The notes: generated by a model from the sequence alone, not told the origin. DNA of 64,000 nucleotides from Auanema rhodensis (GCA_964057225.1 OZ059899.1:16810501-16874500); one strand, 5' to 3'. Numbered from the stretch's first letter, positions 52,895 to 64,000 are shown. Program-made: numbers and translations.

Positions 52895-53103
52895 TCCGGG
52901 ACACGGAATACCTGCTTTAGACCAGAGCTGGCAGCAGGATTTCCTAGTTGATGAGTCCCTCCCACTATTCGCGGTCTTTGTTCATCCCACATTTCCTCTT
53001 TCTATCATTATAATGAATGATGAATCGAAAAGTTCTACGGAACTAAAATAAAAGAATTTAAGTACGTCATTATGAATACCTGGCCAGAGAAAGTAGCTGT
53101 CAT
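52895..53103 (-). CDS. Possible 5' coding exons extending the warthog gene
   Basis: Two minus-strand segments join in phase to the warthog gene. One is MTATFSGQ from ATG 53103 with donor CAG/GTATTC. The other is EMWDEQRPRIVGGTHQLG...SSGLKQ, ending near 52911 with donor CAG/GTATTC. They continue through the TTTTTTAG acceptor near 52786 as FGPSCAV directly into the warthog signal peptide. Codon composition of the middle exon looks coding. Alternatively these are 5' UTR or an outron with chance open frames, and the 52786 acceptor may be a trans-splice site. If translated, the signal peptide would become an internal hydrophobic segment. Confidence 0.4.
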
Positions 53104-54047
53104 TATTTATTGGTATGAACTTTCTAATAATATGAAAATCCGCATATTTCTAGAAATATAAATAGTTGTAAACACTAATGAAACTTTTCTTTTTAATGCT
53201 AAAGTAAAGGGATAGAATGCAATAAGATTTTCAACAGATATCTATATATACAAACCCTTTATTGAAATTACAAACATATGAACATACATCATTCATCCCG
53301 CGTGTTCTGGCGATGGCAATTAAGCCATTAAACCCGCGCGAAGTTCGAACGGAAATACACGTGATAAGCGTGACCCAAAGAAAAAAAAAATAAATACATG
53401 ACCTTTTGGAATATCAATGTGTTATGAACAATTCTAAATTCTAAATTAATGTAGGATGCTGTACAATAAGATAAGATGAGAACATTAATTAGATAAAGGC
53501 GGTATAAATCCAAAACGTAGGTCTGCATCTAGCTTGTATACGCTACTACAATGTCTAGGTTAGCTGAAGCACACTTTAAACTATCTAGAATATACTAACT
53601 CGTGTATAGATACATTTAGAGAGTATCAATTACTGTAAGATAATCAGATAATTTTTACAAACAAACAGAAACGAATAAAAAAACGAGGAATAACAAAATG
53701 AAGTAAAACAAATTTGAGACTATTCAGAGAATAACCGATTAATGTGTCACTCGAAATACCAAAGGTATTGACACAAAGCCTTGTGTGAATTTATAAAAAA
53801 ATCTTCTGGCTAAATGAATGAAAAGTAATAAACACTCATTAAAACGAACATGTACAGAATGCGAAAGTGTGCGATTGGCTAAACCACAACACATAATGAT
53901 ATAGTTATAAAAGTGTCAGCAGTTGTCCCGGGAAAATAAAGAATTTGACTGTAAAAGGGATGAAAATATCCAACAAGATGCGACAGATGATTTAACATCA
54001 GAATAAATAATTGGAATTTAATTGTGCGTCTAGGAAATGTATACAGA
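53104..54047. other. Spacer between the TENT5 stop and the warthog 5' exons
   Basis: AT-rich. It contains the TENT5 3' flank and the probable warthog promoter. No coding structure was recognised. Confidence 0.5.
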
Positions 54048-56480
54048 TTAAACAACAGGGACAGCAATCCACTGGCAAGTATTGCGTGGTAAATACACCA
54101 AAGTTGACTTTGGTGTATGTCCATCCATAACAGGGCCACCAAGAGCACAGAGAGAAACCTAAAAGTTGTTCAGGTATAAACAAGCAATAGTTTTAAGTTG
54201 AAACGTAATTGATGAGAATAAATAAATACTTACATGAAATGCGAGTTGATCAATCATGCCAAGTGTCATTTTACGATCATGTGTCATCAAGCATACAGTT
54301 GATTCTTGAATTATCCTATGTAAAAGCATAAGAAAGTCATATTTGTTTTGTCCGACAGCCAATAATGATGACTGGGCTTGTGAAGCTGAAGTTTCAGAAT
54401 CATTATCATCACCACTGCTTATCCACTGAAAATATTCGAAAAGTTTGTAAATTGAACTTATTTGATGAATCTGATTTTCTCATTCTTAGAAATAACATTA
54501 TTCTCATTATGCATATATTCTATATCCAGAAACCCATAAATTCAGAAAAGTAGAAATAAAATAATATTAAATCGAACAAAATACAAAACCATATTTCAAA
54601 CACTTCAATTGTGCTTCATGGAACATTGTCAACATTCATAGAATAATAATAATATATTAGGACAACTGTTTCAATATAAAATAATAAACATGGCTAATGC
54701 GCTTGCTCAATGTATAGCAATTGTTTAAATATTTCTACATTGTTGAGCATATGGTTTAATGTTTAATATAACGTTTTATGATAAAAAATCGTTTGAATAG
54801 GCCTAAGATAGAGAATTTAGTAGTATTTTATTTATATTTTACTTTAAGTATTATTAACAATATTTCTTTGTTTGAGTTTTTTAATTTTTTTAAAAGGGTG
54901 TGGCAATAGCAAAATGATTAGAATAGTACTTCCAAATCTAGAAATCTAGTTTGATTTGAGTTAAACATCCCTGGGTATACATCTAATATAGATTCTTAGT
55001 TCTAACTCAATTCTTTAGAAATGTACAACCTAGCTATGGAATAAAACTTTGCAAATTTGATTTTTAAGAATAATTCATCAGAGCGGGAAGAAAGAGAAAA
55101 CGTACATGATCATAGCTACTCCCAAAGTGATTGTCTAGATAACTTCGAAGCTTTTGTTCTTGAGAGGAAATATCAGGAAAATCTATGAAGAAACGGGAGC
55201 ACATATATCTGAGAATTTTTATTTTATTTTATTATGAAAATGTAGGATACCTTTCCAATTGACGACATTTATGAGGTCTAGCTGCTCGATATCCTCGTAG
55301 TAACAAATGACAATATTTCAAAAGACCTCCACCTCGAATTTCTTCGGGTCGTCTTGTATCAATAAGACGTTCGTGAAGATGCGATAAGGCCTGAAATATT
55401 ATTTAAGAATTACAATCTAGAAATGTTTTTAAATGAATGTTTCGTTTCAGTGTTTACACAATATTACTCTCAAAAGAGCTGGCTTATACATATAATCAAT
55501 ATGCAGATTATTCTAGAATCTATAATCATTATCAAGACACAATGAGTTGTCATGATCACATACATAGCTTATAAAATACTTTATGCAATTTATATGTTGA
55601 ATATCAACAACAATAATTTAAGCCACTCAACACACTTGATGTTTTTAAAAAAACGAACCTGATGAAAGTCTCCATACTTGCTTTCAACTTTAACAGTTGG
55701 ATTGTCCCAGCCATACTCAACTAACAATGAATCCAATGTAATTTGGAAACTATCCACGGAGAATTCGAATTGTCTCTTCATACGATCAACGAATTTGAGT
55801 TCAATGCAACGTCCAAAATCATTGTGAAGGGTGAAAAGAGACCATCGATCATCTTCGCCACCAACCTATATGTTTACCATAAGAAATTCAATTAACAAAA
55901 AGTAATCTGACTTTCACCATCTTTCTAACATAGACATCCTTCAAAGTATCTGCGTCAATTTTGGACTTGTTGGCTGTTCCGGGCATAAGATCAGCAATGG
56001 TGGCAAAGACTGCATCACGAACCTAAATCACGATGTGAATTGATAATGTAAACATGTCCCACCTTATTAAAGCTATCTTCATTTTCTACTTTCATATCAA
56101 ATATAAGGTCCAAATCAGAATAAGTAAAGTCATGTACTGAAACTACATATGATGCAGCGCCGCCATTAATTTTTACATGTTGAGGAGCGATGCCTGATTC
56201 ACTAAAATATATTGATTCATGAGTAGTAATATTCTTTATATTTTGAAATCACGTACCATAGTTTTTGCTTCAAATGTCTTACAATAGTAATGAGAGGAGT
56301 AGATATCGTAGGAAAATTCCCTCGCCCATGAATATCAACCTTTTCGTTCAACACAGATCGAAGACGATCAATCTGAACTTTCGGTATATTCGTACACAAT
56401 AAAAGATACTAGTAACTGACCTGGCTACGTGTTAGCTCAGAAGTGCTACTGGTAGTAGGATATTCATTGTTTGTTGTCAT
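54048..56480 (-). CDS. tent-5: TENT5/FAM46-family non-canonical poly(A) polymerase
   Basis: Cytoplasmic nucleotidyltransferase that extends mRNA poly(A) tails; in animals this family stabilises mRNAs of secreted and immune proteins. ATG 56480 begins a short Ser/Thr leader, then [21 protein letters not shown], matching the human family start of fold ([10 protein letters not shown]). The catalytic region has NGGAAS, then SDLDLIF with the paired acidic residues (near 56100). Further conserved blocks are [68 protein letters not shown] and [14 protein letters not shown]. It ends in a shorter, divergent tail ([14 protein letters not shown]). Similarity to vertebrate FAM46 is continuous. Three CRE palindromes lie 720-1000 bases upstream of the start. 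Confidence 0.94.
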
Positions 56481-57197
56481 TTTCAATTTGAAAAACCAGC
56501 TAAAACAGAAATATTGAAGCTGAATATTGATTTGGCGTCTCAAGTAAATCAAAAGTGGCAACGAAAAGACGAATCAATAGCATTTTCCTGATAAACTGTG
56601 GAAAAGAAAAGAGATGGGCAACGTACTGCTGCAGATGTACATTGCTTTTGAGACAGCGTCGGGTAGAATAAAGAATGAGAACAACTGATGTTTCTTATCA
56701 AACATGTAAAAAAACAGTTTTGCGATAAAAAAAAGCATTCGAATATATATAAAACAACAAATGTAGAAGAAAAATAAAAAAATAAATTATTGTAATAATT
56801 TGAAATTCCCATTTTATCATATGATTAAAATTTGTAAAAAGATTTTAGGAAAATATATTGAGTTAAATTACTATGATAAACACCGTTAAAAGAGGCATTT
56901 ATTCGCTCAATACCCATATTACAGAAAAAACAAACTGACATGGCTAAAACGAAACACGGACGTAGTTTTCAGTCTATTCCTGGGCTAGGCAAAGCCTCTT
57001 GAGACCCCGCCCTCAATCGTCAGCAGAATTTTTCTAGTCATCTGCCTACTCTCGCATACATTCAGTATCTCATCTGTTTTCTCGTATATAGCTGGCTTTC
57101 TTCTGCCAATGCTCTCTAACTGCCTCTTTTGCTCTCATTGTATTTCACCATATTCAGCTCCTGGGCAGCAGCCCCAACACTTTTCATCCCACGCAAG

Positions 57198-57205
57198 TGA
57201 CGTCA
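57198..57205. promoter_or_regulatory. CRE palindrome TGACGTCA (copy 1)
   Basis: Perfect consensus binding site for CREB/ATF-family bZIP factors, about 720 bases upstream of the TENT5 ATG on the divergent side. Function is inferred from the motif and its clustering. Confidence 0.55.
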
Positions 57206-57353
57206 TTTACTCTGCATCTATAGCTAGATGTGTATATATTTCTTTTTAGATTGCTTGATGCCTTCTCTCCTGTTCGCTGCTCTGTGTCACTGAATGATAT
57301 CATGCGAATATTCAACAACTGCTCAGCGAAATCGAAAGCGGGACAAAGCATCA

Positions 57354-57361
57354 TGACGTCA
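57354..57361. promoter_or_regulatory. CRE palindrome TGACGTCA (copy 2)
   Basis: Perfect CREB/ATF consensus at the centre of a 26-bp near-perfect palindrome (57345-57370), 148 bases beyond copy 1. Confidence 0.6.
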
Positions 57362-57472
57362 TGCTGCTTTTGGAGCTACTATAAGCTTCGTCTACTTATC
57401 ATCTAAATGAGCCAATAGTTCGCCATACACAGAGTATGCGAGATGCATGATGAAATGCACGTCATTGTAATG

Positions 57473-57480
57473 TGACGTCA
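57473..57480. promoter_or_regulatory. CRE palindrome TGACGTCA (copy 3)
   Basis: Perfect CREB/ATF consensus 111 bases beyond copy 2. A half-site ACGTCA lies 14 bases to its left, within a partly repeated ATGCACGTCATT/ATGTGACGTCAT pair. Confidence 0.55.
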
Positions 57481-58940
57481 TATTTTTTTCGAAAACAACA
57501 TTCTTAATTAACTTATTACAAAAAGATCTAGAAAAAAAGAGAGGAGATTGTTTCGAAACAAGAGAAAGTCTGTCGATGAGAAATGGTTGTGAAGAAAGAA
57601 GAGACAAGGAAATACATGCAATGAAGAATGAGCTCTTTAACAAGTTTAACATATTCGAAGGAAACAAAATGAATAATTTATTAGGACTAAATTCAAGAAA
57701 TAATTTTTAGGGAAAGGAAAAAAAGTAAAAAATAGCGGATAGAAATTGTGGTCATACAATGTCGTTTCTTGAGATGATATTATTTTTTTGTTTCTCTCAC
57801 CAATAATATATAATTATTGAAAAAAAATAGCACCACATGTATCTTTATATGAGAAAAGTAATCTTAAAATAAACTTAAATTATGAAATGAAAATATTAAT
57901 AAAACATATGTAACTATCTATATCTAAGCATTCCTACATCATCGACCTTTGACGGGAAGATTGTCAAATATCACGAGACAAAACAAGGTGAGATGGAAAC
58001 ATAAACCCTCAAAAAGCAAAAAAAAACGTATGAAAAATATGATTGTGATAATATATAATAATGAAGAAAATAATAAATCAGATAATTGAATTCAACGATC
58101 ATTTTAAATAATATCATTCTCTTTTAGATAACAGATAAGAGGGTGGGGCAGCTTATCAACGTTGCAATCTTCTTCGAAAGATACATCCAATTCACTGAGT
58201 AAAAGATAAAACTTTATTATGAGAATTGTTAAATCATACGTTATACTGAATACTTCATATTTTGAAAATTTTAATTAAAGATTGAGTACTCTTCTCAAAA
58301 ACCGAAACATCACTCAGTTTTCTGAAAAAATATAAAATGTTGTCTGTGGATAGTTGTTTTAGTCAAACTATGCATGTAACATGTATATACACGTGTACCT
58401 TATTCTGATCATTTTATTTTTTAGAGATTATAATAAAGCTCATTATTATGTAATGATCAGATTTTAAGCAATCGAAGTTGGTAACAAATTTTGGTGACGG
58501 ATTATATTAATCTGTGATTGATACTTCCAAAACTGTATTACAACTATTCAGCCATTTTTTGGTTCATGAAACTAGATAAAATCTAAAATCTCTTTGAAAT
58601 TATATTAAATCGAAATTGGGACAATGAAGAAGGAAAATTCTAGAATGTTAGGTATAGTACTGCTATAGGATATTTTGAAACCATAAACAACGCATCTAAA
58701 AGTTAAGGAAAAGTTCAGTATTATTGTTAATTATTAGAAGAAGTTTTGAATTGGCTCAGCCTTAACAAAGATTAAATATGACCTGAAAATGTTCATTATA
58801 CCGTGTAAATATTTTCACATATGTTATTTTTCATGTAGTAACATTTTCTGATGGGGGATCTTCAGCATGAAACTAGAAAAAAATCGAAACATTTTTCAAT
58901 CGCTCCCAACCTACTTTGAAGTTTATGCTTTCTTGATGTG

Positions 58941-61900
58941 ATTCAATAATATTATGTTTTTAGACTAATATGGACACGCGGAATTCAAATTTGAAAACAG
59001 TATCTCTTTATCTTTTACCGGAATTGAGTTACACAACATGTGCACACCACGTGTACGTTTAATTAGCATAAATTAAAGTTCACGTAAATTTCAAAGTCAT
59101 GGTTACCATGCACCAATATCAATAATATTATGTTTTTAGACTAATATGGACACGCGGAATTCAAATTTGAAAACAGTATCTCTTTATCTTTTACTGGAAT
59201 TGAGTTACACAACATGTGTACTTCACGTGTACATTTAATTAGCATAAATTAAAGTTCACGTGAATTTCAAAGTCATGGTTACCATGCACCAATATCAATA
59301 ATATTATGTTTTTAGACTAATATGGACACGCGGAATTCAAATTTGAAAACAGTATCTCTTTATCTTTTACCGGAATTGAGTTACACAACATGTGCACTTC
59401 ACTTGTACATTTAATTAGCATAAATTAAAGTTCACGTGAATTTCAAAGTCATGGTTACCATGCACCAATATCAATAATATTATGTTTTTAGACTAATATG
59501 GACACGCCGAATTCAAATTTGAAAACAGTATCTCTTTATCTTTCACGGGAAGCGAGTTACATACCATGTGCACTTCACTTGTACATTTAATTAGCATAAA
59601 TTAAAGTTCACGTGAATTTCAAAGGCATGGTTACCATGCACCAATATCAATAATATTATGTTTTTAGACTAATATGGACACGCGGAATTCAAATTTGAAA
59701 ACAGTATCTCTTTATCTTTTACTGGAATTGAGTTACACAACATGTGTACTTCACGTGTACATTTAATTAGCATAAATTAAAGTTCACGTGAATTTCAAAG
59801 TCATGGTTACCATGCACCAATATCAATAATATTATGTTTTTAGACTAATATGGACACGCGGAATTCAAATTTGAAAACAGTATCTCTTTATCTTTTACCG
59901 GAATTGAGTTACACAACATGTGCACTTCACTTGTACATTTAATTAGCATAAATTAAAGTTCACGTGAATTTCAAAGTCATGGTTACCATGCACCAATATC
60001 AATAATATTATGTTTTTAGACTAATATGGACACGCCGAATTCAAATTTGAAAACAGTATCTCTTTATCTTTCACGGGAAGCGAGTTACATACCATGTGCA
60101 CTTCACTTGTACATTTAATTAGCATAAATTAAAGTTCACGTGAATTTCAAAGGCATGGTTACCATGCACCAATATCAATAATATTATGTTTTTAGACTAA
60201 TATGGACACGCGGAATTCAAATTTGAAAACAGTATCTCTTTATCTTTTACCGGAATTGAGTTACACAACATGTGCACTTCACTTGTACATTTAATTAGCA
60301 TAAATTAAAGTTCACGTGAATTTCAAAGTCATGGTTACCATGCACCAATATCAATAATATTATGTTTTTAGACTAATATGGACACGCCGAATTCAAATTT
60401 GAAAACAGTATCTCTTTATCTTTTACCGGAATTGAGTTACACAACATGTGCACTTCACTTGTACATTTAATTAGCATAAATTAAAGTTCACGTGAATTTC
60501 AAAGTCATGGTTACCATGCACCAATATCAATAATATTATGTTTTTAGACTAATATGGACACGCCGAATTCAAATTTGAAAACAGTATCTCTTTATCTTTC
60601 ACGGGAAGCGAGTTACATACCATGTGCACTTCACTTGTACATTTAATTAGCATAAATTAAAGTTCACGTGAATTTCAAAGTCATGGTTACCATGCACCAA
60701 TATCAATAATATTATGTTTTTAGACTAATATGGACACGCGGAATTCAAATTTGAAAACAGTATCTCTTTATCTTTTACCGGAATTGAGTTACACAACATG
60801 TGCACTTCACTTGTACATTTAATTAGCATAAATTAAAGTTCACGTGAATTTCAAAGTCATGGTTACCATGCACCAATATCAATAATATTATGTTTTTAGA
60901 CTAATATGGACACGCCGAATTCAAATTTGAAAACAGTATCTCTTTATCTTTCACGGGAAGCGAGTTACATACCATGTGCACTTCACTTGTACATTTAATT
61001 AGCATAAATTAAAGTTCACGTGAATTTCAAAGTCATGGTTACCATGCACCAATATCAATAATATTATGTTTTTAGACTAATATGGACACGCGGAATTCAA
61101 ATTTGAAAACAGTATCTCTTTATCTTTTACCGGAATTGAGTTACACAACATGTGCACTTCACTTGTACATTTAATTAGCATAAATTAAAGTTCACGTGAA
61201 TTTCAAAGTCATGGTTACCATGCACCAATATCAATAATATTATGTTTTTAGACTAATATGGACACGCGGAATTCAAATTTGAAAACAGTATCTCTTTATC
61301 TTTTACCGGAATTGAGTTACACAACATGTGCACTTCACTTGTACATTTAATTAGCATAAATTAAAGTTCACGTGAATTTCAAAGTCATGGTTACCATGCA
61401 CCAATATCAATAATATTATGTTTTTAGACTAATATGGACACGCCGAATTCAAATTTGAAAACAGTATCTCTTTATCTTTTACCGGAATTGAGTTACACAA
61501 CATGTGCACTTCACTTGTACATTTAATTAGCATAAATTAAAGTTCACGTAAATTTCAAAGTCATGGTTACCATGCACCAATATCAATAAAAATTTGTTTT
61601 TAGACTAATATGGACATGGGGAATCTAATTTTGAGAACTGCATCTCTTTATCTTTCACGTGAAGCGAGTTACATACCAAGTGCACATCACGTGTACATTT
61701 AATTAGCATAAATTAAAGTTCACGTGAATTTCAAAGTCATGGTTACCATGCACCAATATCAATAATATTATGTTTTTAGACTAATATGGACACGCGGAAT
61801 TCAAATTTGAAAACAGTATCTCTTTATCTTTTACCGGAATTGAGTTACACAACATGTGCACTTCACTTGTACATTTAATTAGCATAAATTAAAGTTCACG

Positions 61901-64000
61901 TAAATTTCAAAATCATGGTTACCATGCACCAATATCAGTAAAAAATTGTTTTTAGACTAATATGGACATGGGGAATCTAATTTTGATAACTGCATCTCTT
62001 TATCTTTCACGTGAAGCGAGTTACATACCGAGTGCACACCACGTGTACATTTAATTAGCATAAATTAAAGTTCACGTGAATTTCAAAGTCATGGTTACCA
62101 TGCACCAATATCAATAATATTATGTTTTTAGACTAATATGGACACGCCGAATTCAAATTTGAACACAGTATCTCTTTATCTTCCACGGGAAGCGAGTTAC
62201 ATACCATGTGCACTTCACTTGTACATTTAATTAGCATAAATTAAAGTTCACGTGAATTTCAAAGTCATGGTTACCATGCACCAATATCAATAATATTATG
62301 TTTTTAGACTAATATGGACACGCGGAATTCAAATTTGAAAACAGTATCTCTTTATCTTTTACCGGAATTGAGTTACACAACATGTGCACTTCACTTGTAC
62401 ATTTAATTAGCATAAATTAAAGTTCACGTGAATTTCAAAGTCATGGTTACCATGCACCAATATCAATAATATTATGTTTTTAGACTAATATGGACACGCC
62501 GAATTCAAATTTGAAAACAGTATCTCTTTATCTTTTACCGGAATTGAGTTACACAACATGTGCACTTCACTTGTACATTTAATTAGCATAAATTAAAGTT
62601 CACGTGAATTTCAAAGTCATGGTTACCATGCACCAATATCAATAATATTATGTTTTTAGACTAATATGGACACGCCGAATTCAAATTTGAAAACAGTATC
62701 TCTTTATCTTTCACGGGAAGCGAGTTACATACCATGTGCACTTCACTTGTACATTTAATTAGCATAAATTAAAGTTCACGTGGATTTCAAAGTCATGGTT
62801 ACCATGCACCAATATCAATAATATTATGTTTTTAGACTAATATGGACACGCGGAATTCAAATTTGAAAACAGTATCTCTTTATCTTTTACCGGAATTGAG
62901 TTACACAACATGTGCACTTCACTTGTACATTTAATTAGCATAAATTAAAGTTCACGTGAATTTCAAAGTCATGGTTACCATGCACCAATATCAATAATAT
63001 TATGTTTTTAGACTAATATGGACACGCGGAATTCAAATTTGAAAACAGTATCTCTTTATCTTTTACCGGAATTGAGTTACACAACATGTGCACTTCACTT
63101 GTACATTTAATTAGCATAAATTAAAGTTCACGTGAATTTCAAAGTCATGGTTACCATGCACCAATATCAATAATATTATGTTTTTAGACTAATATGGACA
63201 CGCGGAATTCAAATTTGAAAACAGTATCTCTTTATCTTTTACCGGAATTGAGTTACACAACATGTGCACTTCACTTGTACATTTAATTAGCATAAATTAA
63301 AGTTCACGTGAATTTCAAAGTCATGGTTACCATGCACCAATATCAATAATATTATGTTTTTAGACTAATATGGACACGCGGAATTCAAATTTGAAAACAG
63401 TATCTCTTTATCTTTTACCGGAATTGAGTTACACAACATGTGCACTTCACTTGTACATTTAATTAGCATAAATTAAAGTTCACGTGAATTTCAAAGTCAT
63501 GGTTACCATGCACCAATATCAATAATATTATGTTTTTAGACTAATATGGACACGCCGAATTCAAATTTGAAAACAGTATCTCTTTATCTTTTACCGGAAT
63601 TGAGTTACACAACATGTGCACTTCACTTGTACATTTAATTAGCATAAATTAAAGTTCACGTAAATTTCAAAGTCATGGTTACCATGCACCAATATCAATA
63701 AAAATTTGTTTTTAGACTAATATGGACATGGGGAATCTAATTTTGAGAACTGCATCTCTTTATCTTTCACGTGAAGCGAGTTACATACCAAGTGCACATC
63801 ACGTGTACATTTAATTAGCATAAATTAAAGTTCACGTGAATTTCAAAGTCATGGTTACCATGCACCAATATCAATAATATTATGTTTTTAGACTAATATG
63901 GACACGCGGAATTCAAATTTGAAAACAGTATCTCTTTATCTTTTACCGGAATTGAGTTACACAACATGTGCACTTCACTTGTACATTTAATTAGCATAAA
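58941..64000. repeat. 176-bp satellite array, about 28.7 tandem copies, open to the right
   Basis: Head-to-tail repeat with an exact 176-base period; taking ATGTTTTTAGAC as the start, copies begin at 58954, 59130, 59306 and so on to 63882. The left boundary is near 58941, where only the ATTCAATAATATT tail matches; the array continues past the window end. Three monomer classes are visible. A has GCGGAATTC or GCCGAATTC with TTACCGGAATTGAG. B has GCCGAATTC with CACGGGAAGCGAG. C is more diverged, has ATGGGGAATCTAATTTTG and lacks the EcoRI site; copies are 61594, 61946 and 63706. Each monomer carries several palindromes. No ORF is preserved. This is non-coding satellite DNA, possibly heterochromatic, subtelomeric or centromere-associated. 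Confidence 0.98.

Larger units (their letters stand above)
56481..58940. other. Upstream region of TENT5 and spacer before the satellite
   Basis: The part 56950-57400 is notably richer in GC and pyrimidines and holds three TGACGTCA elements, so it is the likely TENT5 promoter or enhancer. Farther right the sequence is AT-rich. One minus-strand exon-like segment (58104-58194) has no identified partner. Repeat sequence begins at about 58941. Confidence 0.5.

Noticed and set aside
54895-54980. Possible tRNA-derived element
   Set aside because: Vague resemblance only; no consistent A and B boxes or acceptor stem.
58941-64000. CRISPR-like array
   Set aside because: Repeats are 176 bases, directly abutting and without unique spacers, in a nematode nuclear context; this is satellite DNA.

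Overview
This window is nematode nuclear DNA. It is AT-rich, and most genes are cut into many short exons by introns of roughly 40-60 bases that end in TTTTAG, TTTCAG or TATAG. Two gene products point to the phylum: a warthog-type hedgehog-related protein (Wart domain, proline/glutamine linker, autoprocessing Hint domain) and a cuticlin-like zona pellucida protein with a furin-type site. The species cannot be fixed from the sequence alone. No prokaryotic features, rRNA, convincing tRNA, SL RNA or transposon coding region was seen.

Layout. Positions 1-9648 (minus) hold most of a laminin alpha chain of the alpha-1/2 (LAM-3-like) architecture, running off the left edge within the third LG domain. 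After about 2 kb of spacer with one orphan exon-like segment come four plus-strand genes: an SLC7/LAT-type amino-acid transporter (12086-14156), a kainate-type ionotropic glutamate receptor (15287-19243), a degenerin/ENaC/ASIC channel subunit (21954-25510) and an MPRIP/Outspread-like double-PH coiled-coil protein (27850-34156). Two minus-strand genes follow: the ZP-domain cuticlin-like protein (34679-37741) and a divergent MATH/BTB-like protein (39439-41669). After 3.1 kb of gene-poor sequence, the GINS2/PSF2 replication gene (plus, 44806-45528) converges on Integrator subunit 4 (minus, 45841-49889). Then come the warthog/Hint protein (minus, 50274-52761, possibly from 53103) and a TENT5/FAM46 poly(A) polymerase (minus, 54048-56480), whose upstream region carries three cAMP-response-element palindromes.

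The last 5 kb (about 58941-64000) is a 176-bp satellite of about 28.7 copies running off the right edge. Its variant monomers form a nested higher-order structure: a duplicated trimer and a 12-monomer (2112 bp) period. Some monomers carry a degenerate CENP-B-box-like motif.

The genes do not form one pathway. They are a typical nematode mix of extracellular matrix and cuticle (laminin, ZP protein, warthog), neuronal channels and receptors (glutamate receptor, DEG/ENaC), cytoskeletal signalling (MPRIP) and housekeeping (GINS2, INTS4, TENT5). The most unusual points are the satellite higher-order structure, a lysine at the Q/R site of the glutamate receptor pore, a GT-TG intron needed to keep that pore in frame, a GC-AG intron in GINS2, and the CRE cluster with a 26-bp near-palindrome upstream of TENT5.

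Exon structures and homologies were worked out by eye from reading frames, splice signals and remembered family signatures. No database search was run.
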